Part shown: positions 28,460-37,515 of the stretch, piece after piece
Numbering within the stretch: the first letter of the stretch is position 1
How the letters are laid out: the number at the start of each line of letters is the position of its first letter
NCBI RefSeq assembly: GCF_004217135.1
Contig: NZ_SHKK01000001.1
Coordinates: forward strand, 5,704,001-5,768,000
DNA length: 64,000 nucleotides
Reading direction: 5' to 3'
DNA from: Micromonospora violae
GTDB lineage: Bacteria; Actinomycetota; Actinomycetes; Mycobacteriales; Micromonosporaceae
Position numbers and translations under genes: made by a program
Notes under the pieces: model-generated
Seen by the model: the letters and a program-made list of their open reading frames with translations, nothing else
Databases searched by the model: none
Told to the model about the DNA's origin: nothing

Positions 28460-31400
28460 GTGCAGGTCGGGTTACTCGGTCCATTCGAAGTTCGCACGGG
28501 CGACGGAACCCTCACCGACGTACCGGGCGCTCGCCTGCGCGGGCTGTTGACAGTCCTCGCGCTCAACCCGGGGCACGTGGTCCCGAAGGCGACTCTCGTG
28601 GACTGGATCTGGGCTGAGAACCCACCCACCGATGCGGCGAACGCCCTGCACCGCCTGGTGTCCCGGCTGCGGAAGCTGCTGCCGGAAGGCGCGATCGAGG
28701 GGCAGACCGACGGCTACCAGTTGACGGTGGTGCCCGATTCCGTCGACGCCGTACGGTTCGAGCGCCTCGTCGGTCAGGCGCGCGATGACGAGGGTCCGCA
28801 GCGGGTCCGACGGCTCCGCGAGGCCCTCTCCCTGTGGCGGGGTGCGGCCATGCAGGACGTCGGCGTGACCGACAGCGCGGCGTTCGAGGCGGTGGTCACC
28901 CGGCTGGAGAGGCTGCGCCTGACCGCCGTGGAGGATCGCTTCGACGTGGAGATCAGCCTCGGTCACGGTCCGGAGGTGGTCGAGGAGCTGACCGACCTGG
29001 TGGCCGCGCACCCGGTGCGGGAACGACTCGTCATGTTGTTGATGCGTGCGCTCGCCGCAGGCGGTCGGGACAACGAGGCCCTGCTGGTTTATCAACGCAC
29101 CAGCGAGGCTCTGGCCGACACGTTGGGCGTCGATCCCTCGCCGGAGCTTTCGGCGTTGCACGTCGCGTTGCTGCGGGGCGAGTTGGGGCGGCGGGAGGAG
29201 AACCGCAAGACCAACCTCCGGGCCGAGTTGAGCAGTTTCGTCGGCAAGGACGACGCCGTCGCCGAGGTGGGTGCGCTCGTCGCCCAACACCGGCTCACGA
29301 CACTGATCGGACCGGGCGGCTCGGGGAAGACCCGGCTGGCCACGGAGACCGCGCGACAGATGCTCGGCGACCTGCCGGACGGGGTCTGGCTGGTCGAGCT
29401 CGCCGCGATCGGCGCTGGCGGTGACGTGGTGCAGGCGACGCTCGCCGGGCTCGGGCTCCGGGATGCTCTGCTCGGCGAGGCGCCGAGCATGGAGCTGATC
29501 GACCGGCTCGTCGCCGCGATCCGAGAGCGGGAGGCGCTGCTGATCCTGGACAACTGCGAGCACGTGATCGAGTCGGCGGCGGTGGTCGCCCATCGGCTTC
29601 TCGGGGAGTGTCGGCGGCTGCGGATCCTGGCGACGAGCAGGGAGCCGCTGGGCATCACCGGTGAGGCGCTGTGGCCGGTCGCGCCGCTGGCCCTGCCGGC
29701 CCTCGGCGCCGACCCCGCTGAGATCGAATCGTCCCCCGCGGTCCGGTTGCTGCGGGACCGGGCGGGTGCGGTGCGTAGGGATCTGGCGGTCGACGCCCAC
29801 ACGTCGTCGACGATGGCGCGGGTGTGTCGGGCGCTGGACGGGATGCCCCTGGCGATCGAACTGGCCGCGGCCCGGTTGCGCACCATGTCCGTCGACCAGC
29901 TCGCCAGGCGGCTGGATGACCGCTTCCGCCTGTTGACCGGCGGCAGCCGTACCGCGTTGCCCCGGCATCGGACGCTGCGCGCCGTCGTCGACTGGAGTTG
30001 GGAGCTGCTGACCGACGCCGAACGGACGGTCCTGCGTCGGCTCTCGGTTTTCTCCGGCGGGGTCAGTCTGGAAGCTGCCGAACGGGTCTGCGCCGACGAC
30101 GTGGTCGAGCGGGAGGAGATGCTCGAACTGCTCACCGCGCTCGCCGAGAAGTCACTGCTGGTCGCCGAGGGCGACGACGCCCCGCGCTACCGGATGCTCG
30201 GCACGATCAAGGAGTACGCCGCGCAGCGGCTCGCCGAGGCGGGCGAGTCGGATCTCGCGCGCCACGCGCACCTGGCCTACTTCACCGATCTCACCGAGAC
30301 GGCGGAGCCGCACCTTCGCCGCGCCGACCAGGTGAGGTGGCTCGCCACCCTCGCACTCGAACACGACAACATCGGTGCCGCGATGCGCGGCGCGCTCACC
30401 GCCGGCGAGGCGGACGCCGCGATGCGGTTGGCTGCGTGCGCTGGCTGGTACTGGTGGCTCGGCGGTCACCGGACTGAGGGCATGGAGCTGATCACGGCGG
30501 CCACCGAGGTGCCCGGCGAGGTGAACGACGAGGTCCGGGCCACTGTGTACGCACTCGTCGTGCTCTTCCTCAACTCCGGGCCGGGCGACGAGCGCCAGGC
30601 GGCGGAGTGGATCCACAAGGCATACGAGGTCAGCCGGCGCAGTCGCGGCAGCCACCCGGGTGTGGCGCTCGTCGTACCGCTGGAACGCATGCTGCGGGAT
30701 CCGGCCGCGATCCTGGCCGCGTGGGAGCCGCTGCTCGACGACCAGGATCCCTGGGTACGCGCGCTGGCGCGGCTGCAACTCGGGAAGATGCGGACCCTTC
30801 TCGGCCAGCACGGGCCGGAGGTGGATGCGTATCTCGAGTCGGCGCTCGCCGAGTTCCGGGCCCTCGGTGAGCGGTTCGGGATCTCGTTCGCCCTGGGTGA
30901 GTTGTCGGAGTTGATCGCCGTACGCGGCGAGTTCGCCCGTGCCTGCGCGTACTACGACGAGGCGATCGCGGTGGTGACCGAGGTCGGCACCGTCGAGGAC
31001 ATCATCCGGATGCTCTCGCGGCAGGCTCAGCTGTACTGGTTGTTGGGCGACGAGGAGTCCAGCGCTTCCGCGCTGGCCGAGGCGCGGCGGTACGCGAGTC
31101 GGGTCACCTGGCCGGGTGCGTTGGCCGTCCTGGCGCTGTCGCAGGCGGAACTCGCCCGCTGGCGTGGCGACGCGGAGGAGGTGGCCCGGCAGATCGGTGT
31201 CGCGGCCGGCCTGTTGCGCGACGAGGCCGAAGAGGCGCACATCGTCGCGGTGACGCACGACCTCCTCGGGTATCTCGCCGATGATCTCGACGAGGCCCGT
31301 CGGCACCGCTCCTCGGCGTGTGCGGCGGCGGCCGAGACGGGGCACGCGCCGACGATCGCGCAGGTGCTCGTCGGGGTCGCGGACCTCGCCCTACGCTGTG

Positions 31401-31597
31401 ACCAGTTCGATCAGGCCGCGCGGCTGCTCGCGGCGAGCACCGCCGTCCGCGGACGGCCGGATCGTTCGCACCCGGACGTGGACCGGATCGAGCAGACAGT
31501 GCGGCGCCGCCTCGGCGATGGGAAATTCGCAGAGGCGGCGCTGGAGGGCACTGGGAAGAACTGGAGGGAGTTGGTCGCGGTCACGCTCGCTTCGTGA
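28460..31597 (+). CDS. AfsR/SARP-type transcriptional regulator with ATPase and TPR-like region
   Basis: A 1045-residue regulator. Residues 1-90 are a winged-helix OmpR-like DNA-binding domain, 95-240 the bacterial activator (BTAD) domain, and 255-560 an NB-ARC/AAA ATPase with Walker A GPGGSGKT (284-291), Walker B LLILDNCEH, and sensor TSREPLGI. The rest is helical, TPR-like. AfsR-type regulators often switch on secondary metabolism or resistance genes. The GTG start follows a CAAGAT -10-like box by about 7 nt, so it may be leaderless. Its 3' end overlaps the opposing permease gene by 17 bp. Confidence 0.9.
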   Translation: MQVGLLGPFEVRTGDGTLTDVPGARLRGLLTVLALNPGHVVPKATLVDWIWAENPPTDAANALHRLVSRLRKLLPEGAIEGQTDGYQLTVVPDSVDAVRFERLVGQARDDEGPQRVRRLREALSLWRGAAMQDVGVTDSAAFEAVVTRLERLRLTAVEDRFDVEISLGHGPEVVEELTDLVAAHPVRERLVMLLMRALAAGGRDNEALLVYQRTSEALADTLGVDPSPELSALHVALLRGELGRREENRKTNLRAELSSFVGKDDAVAEVGALVAQHRLTTLIGPGGSGKTRLATETARQMLGDLPDGVWLVELAAIGAGGDVVQATLAGLGLRDALLGEAPSMELIDRLVAAIREREALLILDNCEHVIESAAVVAHRLLGECRRLRILATSREPLGITGEALWPVAPLALPALGADPAEIESSPAVRLLRDRAGAVRRDLAVDAHTSSTMARVCRALDGMPLAIELAAARLRTMSVDQLARRLDDRFRLLTGGSRTALPRHRTLRAVVDWSWELLTDAERTVLRRLSVFSGGVSLEAAERVCADDVVEREEMLELLTALAEKSLLVAEGDDAPRYRMLGTIKEYAAQRLAEAGESDLARHAHLAYFTDLTETAEPHLRRADQVRWLATLALEHDNIGAAMRGALTAGEADAAMRLAACAGWYWWLGGHRTEGMELITAATEVPGEVNDEVRATVYALVVLFLNSGPGDERQAAEWIHKAYEVSRRSRGSHPGVALVVPLERMLRDPAAILAAWEPLLDDQDPWVRALARLQLGKMRTLLGQHGPEVDAYLESALAEFRALGERFGISFALGELSELIAVRGEFARACAYYDEAIAVVTEVGTVEDIIRMLSRQAQLYWLLGDEESSASALAEARRYASRVTWPGALAVLALSQAELARWRGDAEEVARQIGVAAGLLRDEAEEAHIVAVTHDLLGYLADDLDEARRHRSSACAAAAETGHAPTIAQVLVGVADLALRCDQFDQAARLLAASTAVRGRPDRSHPDVDRIEQTVRRRLGDGKFAEAALEGTGKNWRELVAVTLAS

Positions 31598-32330
31598 ACG
31601 TGGACCGTGCCCACAGGTAGCCGACGAGCGCGATGGCGACGCACCAGACGAGAGCGGGGATCACGTCGCCGGCGGACGGCGTGCCGTTCAGGAACCCGCG
31701 CAGGGTCTCGATGATCGGCGTGAAGGGCTGGTATTCAGCGAACTCCCGGAGCCCCGGCCCCATCTTGTCCGCCGGCACGATCGCGCTGCTGAAGAACGGC
31801 AGCATGACCAGCGGTACGGAGGCCAGCCCGGCGGTCTCCGGCGACTTCGCCGACAGGCCCAGCGCGACGGTGAGCCAGCCTGCGGCGAAGCCGAGCAGCA
31901 CGATGATGCCGATCGCGCCGAGCCAGCCGAAGAGGGTCGCCGACGGGCTGAATCCGAGCAGGAACGCCACCCCGACGAGGGCTGCGATGGCGACCAGGTT
32001 GGTCAGCACGCTGGCGACGACGTGACCGGTCAGCACCGCACCGCGGGAGACGTGCATGACTTTGAAGCGGTTGATGATGCCCTTCGTCATGTCGGAGTTC
32101 ACCGCCGTTGCGGTGGCCCCCAGCCCGTAGCAGACGGCCAGCAGCATCAGGCCGGGAGTCGCGTAGTCGATGTAGTCGACACCGACGCTGAAGGCGTCGC
32201 CGAACATGTACACGAACATCAACATGATCACGATCGGCATCAGCACCGCGTTGAACACCGAGGTCGGGTTGCGGGCGATGTGCTTGAAGTTGCGGCGCAG
32301 CATGACGATCGAGTGGGACTTGGCGCTCAT
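31581..32330 (-). CDS. ABC-2 type exporter permease (DrrB-like)
   Basis: A 249-residue membrane protein with six hydrophobic segments and the ABC-2 pattern, including the family segment EYQPFTPIIETLRGFL. It forms the export channel for the ATPase encoded upstream; their ORFs overlap by 4 bp (ATGA at 32327-32330). Drug or self-made metabolite export is typical of the family. Confidence 0.9.
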   Translation of the reverse strand: MSAKSHSIVMLRRNFKHIARNPTSVFNAVLMPIVIMLMFVYMFGDAFSVGVDYIDYATPGLMLLAVCYGLGATATAVNSDMTKGIINRFKVMHVSRGAVLTGHVVASVLTNLVAIAALVGVAFLLGFSPSATLFGWLGAIGIIVLLGFAAGWLTVALGLSAKSPETAGLASVPLVMLPFFSSAIVPADKMGPGLREFAEYQPFTPIIETLRGFLNGTPSAGDVIPALVWCVAIALVGYLWARSTFTKRA

Positions 32331-33271
32331 TTCGCGGAAACCTCCTGGGTGCGGGTGCCCGTCAGGGCAAGGAAGACGTCGTCGAGGTCCGGCGTCTGCA
32401 CGGAGAACCCTTCGGCGCTGATCGCGTACTCGTCGAGCCGGTCCAGCAGGGCCCGCAGCGAGGCCGTGCCGCCGTCGCTCGGCACCCGCAGGGCGAGTGC
32501 CTCGTCGTCTCGCGTGGAGTCGGTGAGCACCCGGGCGGCCGCATCGAGTTCGGCGACGGTGGTGAACCGGAGCCGGACGTGGGTGCCGGGGATCTGGCGC
32601 TTGAGCTCTTCGGGAGTGCCCTGGGCGACCAGACGCCCCTGGTCGAGTACGGCGATCCGGTCGGCGAGCTGATCGGCCTCTTCGAGGTACTGCGTGGTGA
32701 GGAAGATCGTCACCCCGTCGGCAACCAGGTCACGGATGATCGACCACATCGTGCGGCGGCTGCGCGGGTCCAGCCCCGTCGTCGGCTCGTCGAGGAAGAT
32801 GATCCGCGGGTCGCCGACGAGGGTCATCGCCAGATCCAGCTTGCGGCGCATCCCCCCGGAGTAGGTCGACACCGGCTTCTGTGCCGACGCCACCAGATCG
32901 AACCGCTCCAGCAGTTCCGTGACGACCCGCTTGCCGTCCCTGGCCGGTACTGGGCTGAGATCCACCATCAGCTGGAGGTTCTCCCGACCGGTCAGCAACT
33001 CGTCCACCGCTGCGAACTGGCCGGTGACTCCGATCGCCGCGCGGACGGCCTTGGCCTGGGTGGCGGCGTCATGTCCGGCGACGCGTACCGATCCACCGTC
33101 GGCCTTCACCAACGTGGTCAGCACGTTCACCGTGGTCGTCTTGCCGGCCCCGTTCGGGCCGAGTAGGGAGAAGATCGTGCCCGTCCGGACATCCAGGTCG
33201 ATGCCATCGAGCACGACCTTGTCCTTGTATGCCTTTCGCAGACCGGAGACTGCAATCGCTGAACTCGTCAT
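32327..33271 (-). CDS. ABC exporter ATP-binding subunit (DrrA-like)
   Basis: A 314-residue ATPase with Walker A GPNGAGKT (38-45), Q-loop VTGQFAAVDELLTGREN, signature YSGGMRRKLDLAM, Walker B IIFLDEPTTGLD and a C-terminal DrrA-type domain. The switch position reads LTTQYLEEAD, with Gln in place of the usual His, as commonly seen in DrrA proteins. The ATG at 33271 is chosen for its GGTGGA site; upstream alternatives at 33283 and 33301 lack one. Paired with the permease downstream. Confidence 0.9.
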   Translation of the reverse strand: MTSSAIAVSGLRKAYKDKVVLDGIDLDVRTGTIFSLLGPNGAGKTTTVNVLTTLVKADGGSVRVAGHDAATQAKAVRAAIGVTGQFAAVDELLTGRENLQLMVDLSPVPARDGKRVVTELLERFDLVASAQKPVSTYSGGMRRKLDLAMTLVGDPRIIFLDEPTTGLDPRSRRTMWSIIRDLVADGVTIFLTTQYLEEADQLADRIAVLDQGRLVAQGTPEELKRQIPGTHVRLRFTTVAELDAAARVLTDSTRDDEALALRVPSDGGTASLRALLDRLDEYAISAEGFSVQTPDLDDVFLALTGTRTQEVSAK

Positions 33272-33369
33272 GCGGTCCACCATCGGCGGCCGGCCTGTCA
33301 CCCCACTGCCATGGCCCTGACACGGCCACTGACACCGGGTTCAACCCCGTCAGGCCCCCCTCGGCAGTG

Positions 33370-34752
33370 TCAGCGCCTCCGCTTGACGCGCCTGTCGTCG
33401 AGGCAGAGCGCCAGCCTGTCGCGACCGAGGAAGACGGCGATGCCAGCGATCACGAGGGTGATCAGAACCCCCCAGCCCCAGAATCGACCACCGACCCCGC
33501 CGGGCGGGTACGCGTCGCGGGTCCGACCAGCGCTGATCACGGTGTCGGCGACGTCGACGGCGAGGATCTGTTCCGGGGCGGTCAGCAGGGTTCGGGGTGC
33601 GGTGGCGTGGGGTGTCAGCGCCAACACCCGTACGCTGCGCACGTTGGGGTAGGCGGTGCGTTGGTCCAGCTCCAGCGGCTGGTCGAACCGGTCCGGGCTG
33701 AGGGGTTCGGGCTGGTAGGCGACCACCAGCGCGGACCCGTCCGGGCCCCAGCCGAGCAGCCGGATGGCGGTCACGCCGGTGACGCCGGGCACCGGCAGCG
33801 GTGCGGTGTCCCGGCCGGTGGCGCTGTCGACCCGGCGCAGACTCCAGTCGGTGCTGCCGGCCTTCCGGCTGATCAGCGTCAGCGCTCCGTCCGTCGTCCA
33901 CGCCCCCTTGCCGGCCAACCAGCTCTCGTCGGGCAGTTCGAAGGTGGACACCGTCCGGCCGTCCGGGTCGACGACCGTCACGGTCCGACCGATCTGGTAC
34001 GCGAGACGTCCACCTCCGGGGGCGAAGGCCACCGACGAGCCGAAGATCGGCTGTTGAGCGGCGTCAGCCAGCTGGGTCCAGCGTTCGCCGTCGAGCGTGA
34101 CGATGCTCAGCACCCGCCGGTAGCCGCTGCGCGTCGGGTCGGTCGGCACGGTGTCGTCGACCACCAGTTGCCTGCCGTCCGGGGACCAGGCCCTGGGGCT
34201 CGTCCCCACGCTGTCGGTGACCTTGCTGTGCAGTCGCCGGGTACGACCGGTGACGAGGTCGATGACGTCGACCCGACCGTTGTCGGAGAGGCCGGCGGGC
34301 CGGGCCACGTACCGGCCGTCCGGCGAGAGGATCACCTGCTCGCCGACGGGTGCCTCGTAACCCATCGAGAAGATCCGGTAGCGGTCGGAGTTGGCGCTGA
34401 CCACGCCGACGATGCCGTCCTCGTCCCAGCCTTGAAGGCGTGGCGCCTGACCGCTGAAGATGACCGACGCGGGCCCGAGCCGGGGTCGGTCGGTGGCGTG
34501 CAACGTCCCGAGCGGCGGCAGCGCGATCCGGTCGGGCAGCGCGGCGTCCGCGCCGGCCGCCGGATCCACGGCAGGTGTACGCGTCAGCGGGAGCACAGCC
34601 CCGGTCAGCGCGACGAGCACGAGCGCCACGACGGCGGCGACAACGGCCCGGCGGCGGGAACGGCGGGCCGTGGTGAGCGCTCGTTCGTAGACCGGGTAGG
34701 TGGGAACGTCGGCCACGGCGGCGTGCAACGTCTCGCGGAGTCGGGCGGTCAC
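33370..34752 (-). CDS. Membrane-anchored beta-propeller (TolB/WD40-like) protein next to a sigma factor
   Basis: A 460-residue protein. A cytoplasmic N-terminus of about 35 residues precedes a membrane segment (about 36-56). The extracellular part has repeated blade motifs such as ILSPDGRYVAR, AWSPDGRQLVV, AFAPGGGRLAY and GWGPDGSALVV. A second membrane segment lies near the C-terminus (WGWGVLITLVIAGIAVFLG), followed by a basic tail. The gene overlaps the upstream sigma factor by 4 bp, the usual arrangement of a sigma factor with its membrane regulator, so it may act as a sensor or anti-sigma factor. No enzyme function is visible. Confidence 0.75.
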   Translation of the reverse strand: MTARLRETLHAAVADVPTYPVYERALTTARRSRRRAVVAAVVALVLVALTGAVLPLTRTPAVDPAAGADAALPDRIALPPLGTLHATDRPRLGPASVIFSGQAPRLQGWDEDGIVGVVSANSDRYRIFSMGYEAPVGEQVILSPDGRYVARPAGLSDNGRVDVIDLVTGRTRRLHSKVTDSVGTSPRAWSPDGRQLVVDDTVPTDPTRSGYRRVLSIVTLDGERWTQLADAAQQPIFGSSVAFAPGGGRLAYQIGRTVTVVDPDGRTVSTFELPDESWLAGKGAWTTDGALTLISRKAGSTDWSLRRVDSATGRDTAPLPVPGVTGVTAIRLLGWGPDGSALVVAYQPEPLSPDRFDQPLELDQRTAYPNVRSVRVLALTPHATAPRTLLTAPEQILAVDVADTVISAGRTRDAYPPGGVGGRFWGWGVLITLVIAGIAVFLGRDRLALCLDDRRVKRRR

Positions 34753-35252
34753 CGCTGGCTCCTCTCCACCGTCGGGTCGACCAGGTCGAGGGTGGTGGCA
34801 CGCAGCCGACGGATGGCGTCGTGGCCGTGCCGCTTGACGGTGCCCACCGAGCAGCCCAGCACCTCGGCCGCCTGGGCCTCGGTCAGGTCCTCGTAGAACC
34901 GCAGAACGATCACGGCGCGCTGACGAGGGGTGAGCCCGCGCAGCGCGTCCATGAGGCTCAGCCGCAGCACGGTCGCCTCGGAGTGGTCGTCACCGGGCCG
35001 TTCGGTGGGCTGTGCCTCCGGGCGCTCAGTCAGCCGGCGGCGCCGCCACCAGGAGACCTGCTGGTGGTACATCGCCCGCCGCACGTACGCCTCGGGGTCG
35101 CCGTCGCGGATCCGCCGCCAGTGCCGGTAGGTGCGGGCGAGGGCGCTCTGCAACAGATCCTCGGCGAGCTGGTGGTCGCCGGTGAGCAGGTAGGCCGTCC
35201 GGGACAGCGCCGGCGTGCGGTGCACCACGAATTCGTGGAACGTCTCGGTCAT
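34749..35252 (-). CDS. SigE-family ECF RNA polymerase sigma factor
   Basis: A 167-residue sigma-70 family protein with region 2 (YLLTGDHQLAEDLLQSALAR, YVRRAMYHQQVSWWRRRR) and region 4 (LTPRQRAVIVLRFYEDLTEA and the helix-turn-helix AEVLGCSVGTVKRH). This is the common actinobacterial SigE-type ECF group. The ATG at 35252 follows a GAGGGGG site. It is coupled to the propeller protein downstream. Confidence 0.9.
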   Translation of the reverse strand: MTETFHEFVVHRTPALSRTAYLLTGDHQLAEDLLQSALARTYRHWRRIRDGDPEAYVRRAMYHQQVSWWRRRRLTERPEAQPTERPGDDHSEATVLRLSLMDALRGLTPRQRAVIVLRFYEDLTEAQAAEVLGCSVGTVKRHGHDAIRRLRATTLDLVDPTVERSQR

Positions 35253-35339
35253 CCCCACCCCCTCGACAGGTAGAACGCCACCCGGCACGGCAATGGTTGA
35301 GGTCGGGCCCTCCCAACGGAAACTCTCGGTGCAGGATGG

Positions 35340-35984
35340 TCATCGTCGCCAGAACAGCAGATGGGTGATCCCGCTGGTGCTGGGCACCGACTCGAGGTGG
35401 AAGCGGTCGAGCAGCTCGTCGGGGCTGTCCCACAAGCGCTCACCTCGTTCGAGGTCGACGGGCGCGACAGCGAAGTGCATCGTGTCGACCAGATCGGCGT
35501 CGAGGAACTCGCGGATCGTCGCCACCCCACCCCCGAGGCGTACGTCCCGACCGGCGGCTGCCTGCTTCGCCTGGGCCAGTGCCTCGGCCGGGCTGGCGTT
35601 GAGGAAGTGGAACGTGGTGTCGGCCAGGGTGAACGACGGACGTTCGTGGTGGGTGAGCACGAAGACCGGCGTGTGGAACGGTGGGTTGTCCCCCCACCAC
35701 CCCTGCCACTCATGGTCCTCCCAGGGGCCACGCTGGGGGCCGAACTTGTTGCGACCCATGATCTCCGCGCCGATGTTGCACTCGGCGTCGCGGGTCAGGT
35801 AGTCGTCCAGACCGCGGCTGCCGCCCGGCTCGGTGCGGTACACGAAGCTGGCGGTGGCGGCACGCCAGGAGAACAGCGGGGTGGGGTCGGCGTGGCCGAA
35901 GGGCCGTTCCAGGCTCTGCCCCTCGCCGGTGCCGAACCCGTCGCGCGAGACGTTGAAGCACTGCACCCGCAGTAGTTGCGGCAT
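35340..35984 (-). CDS. Dihydrofolate-reductase-family (RibD C-terminal-like) protein
   Basis: A 214-residue protein of the NADPH-binding DHFR/RibD-C fold, recognised by FVLTHHERPSF, the GGG motif in VRLGGGVATIREFLDADLVD and the closing TSGITHLLFW. Such proteins are common in actinobacteria and mostly of unknown substrate. It is followed, 33 nt upstream on the minus strand, by a second member. Confidence 0.82.
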   Translation of the reverse strand: MPQLLRVQCFNVSRDGFGTGEGQSLERPFGHADPTPLFSWRAATASFVYRTEPGGSRGLDDYLTRDAECNIGAEIMGRNKFGPQRGPWEDHEWQGWWGDNPPFHTPVFVLTHHERPSFTLADTTFHFLNASPAEALAQAKQAAAGRDVRLGGGVATIREFLDADLVDTMHFAVAPVDLERGERLWDSPDELLDRFHLESVPSTSGITHLLFWRR

Positions 35985-36017
35985 GATCTCTTCTTCCTTC
36001 CGTCGATGGGTCGGGGT

Positions 36018-36722
36018 TCAGTTCGCGATGACCGTCGGGCCGCCGCCGCGGCCCCGGTCGTCGAGCACGAGCGGGGCGCGACCGCGCACCGCGTACCGGA
36101 TGTGGGTCACCTGTGGGGTGGCCAGCACGCGGGTCGGCGTCAGCTCGATCCCCTCCCGGTCGCCCAGGTCGAGGTCCGCGTCGAAGAGCCGCAGGCCGGT
36201 GCCGAGCACCACCGGTACGACGTGCAGCTCCAGTTCGTCGAGCAGACCGGCCTTGAGTACCTGCCGCACCAGGCTGCCGCCTCCGGCCACGGCGACGTTC
36301 TTGCCCCCGGCCACGGCGCGCGCCTGCTCGACGGCGCTGGCCACGCCATCGGTGACGTAGGTGAAGCTGGTGCCCCCTTCTCTCAGCAGCGGCTGGCGGG
36401 GTCGGTGGGTGACGACGAAGACCGGTGCGCGGAACGGCGGCTCCGCACCCCAGGGAATCTCACCGCCGTCGGCCATCCGGCGTCCCATCACGTACGCGCC
36501 GGCCGCCCCGAACGACTCGGCGATCACCTCGGAGTTGGTGTCCTGCTCCCCGCCGGCGAAGCCCTGCCGTTCACGCCAGGCGGCCGCTTCGGTCGCCCAG
36601 CGGGTGATGCGGAAGAACTTCGCGCTCTCCGTCGAGTTCATCCAGTCGCCGTTGCCGTCGAACTGTGGGCCGGCGTAGAAGCCGTCCATCGACACCGACA
36701 GCTGTGCGGTCACCTTCGTCAT
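36018..36722 (-). CDS. Dihydrofolate-reductase-family (RibD C-terminal-like) protein
   Basis: A 234-residue protein of the same fold: VTAQLSVSMDGFYAGP at the start, AYVMGRRMADGGE, VFVVTHRPRQPL, AGGGSLVRQVLKAGLLDELELH and VLGTGLRLF. The ATG at 36722 fits this common N-terminus; GAGGAGAGGA is upstream. It probably forms an operon with the following paralogue, and the two may work on related substrates. Confidence 0.85.
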   Translation of the reverse strand: MTKVTAQLSVSMDGFYAGPQFDGNGDWMNSTESAKFFRITRWATEAAAWRERQGFAGGEQDTNSEVIAESFGAAGAYVMGRRMADGGEIPWGAEPPFRAPVFVVTHRPRQPLLREGGTSFTYVTDGVASAVEQARAVAGGKNVAVAGGGSLVRQVLKAGLLDELELHVVPVVLGTGLRLFDADLDLGDREGIELTPTRVLATPQVTHIRYAVRGRAPLVLDDRGRGGGPTVIAN

Positions 36723-36798
36723 CGGGCTTGGTCCTCTCCTCGGGCGACACCCCGTCTGGGTGCCGCTCCCCGAGGAGTCGGAGCCGAATGCGATGTCC

Positions 36799-37227
36799 CT
36801 ACCGTGCTGCGGTGTGACGCGCGTCACCTGTCGGCTTGGCGAGGTACCACGTCCCGGCGCGTTCCGGGTCGCGTGACCACCGCATCCGGGGCTTCTCCTC
36901 CGGGCGGGGCCGCCAGTCCCGGTAGGGCGCGAGGGCCACCCGCCAGGCGATCACCGCGAAGATGTAGAGGCCCGGCCCGACCAGCCACAGCAGGGCGTCG
37001 CGTCGCCGGTAGGAGGCGTACGGCGCGAGCCACGCGGTCGCCGCCATCGGCACCGCGACCGTGCTGAGGTCGGCCGCCGGCCCGGGGCCGAACCGGGTCT
37101 CGATCAGCTCGCGGAGGACGATCGACGGGGCCATCACCCCGACCACCAACGCCACCGTGCGGAGCATGCGGACCCGGCGCGTCCGGCGATCCGGGGATAC
37201 GCGGGCAGCAGCTGCTTCGGTGGACAT
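36799..37227 (-). CDS. Small membrane protein of unknown function
   Basis: A 142-residue protein with three predicted membrane segments (about 20-38, 55-73 and 78-97) and a basic, Trp-containing tail. I recognise no family. The ATG at 37227 and clear codon bias support it as a gene. Confidence 0.6.
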   Translation of the reverse strand: MSTEAAAARVSPDRRTRRVRMLRTVALVVGVMAPSIVLRELIETRFGPGPAADLSTVAVPMAATAWLAPYASYRRRDALLWLVGPGLYIFAVIAWRVALAPYRDWRPRPEEKPRMRWSRDPERAGTWYLAKPTGDARHTAAR

Positions 37228-37261
37228 GCCCGGAGGGTACGGGCTGGCGGCAGCGGTGGAC

Positions 37262-37456
37262 CTACGACGTTCGGTCGTCGATCGCCGCTTCGATCCGGAG
37301 GCCGAGGCCGGTCAGGATGAGGAACGCGGCCAGGATCTGCGGTCTGAGCCCTATGCCGTCGGCCGAGATGCTGAAGAGCGAGGTCATGAAACCCGCCACC
37401 AGGGACAGGGTGCCGAACGCTCGTACCGTGTCGGTCCGTCGAGGCCGTGTGTCCAC
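37262..37456 (-). CDS. Short membrane protein of unknown function
   Basis: A 64-residue ORF with two hydrophobic stretches (about 13-31 and 38-56). GTG start without a ribosome-binding site; TACCGT 7 nt upstream could be the -10 box of a leaderless message. No family recognised; moderate support only. Confidence 0.45.
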   Translation of the reverse strand: MDTRPRRTDTVRAFGTLSLVAGFMTSLFSISADGIGLRPQILAAFLILTGLGLRIEAAIDDRTS

Positions 37457-37515
37457 GATGAAACGGTAGCCAACGTCGGGCGGTTCCGGGGTCCCGCCCG
37501 ACTAGGCTGACGATC

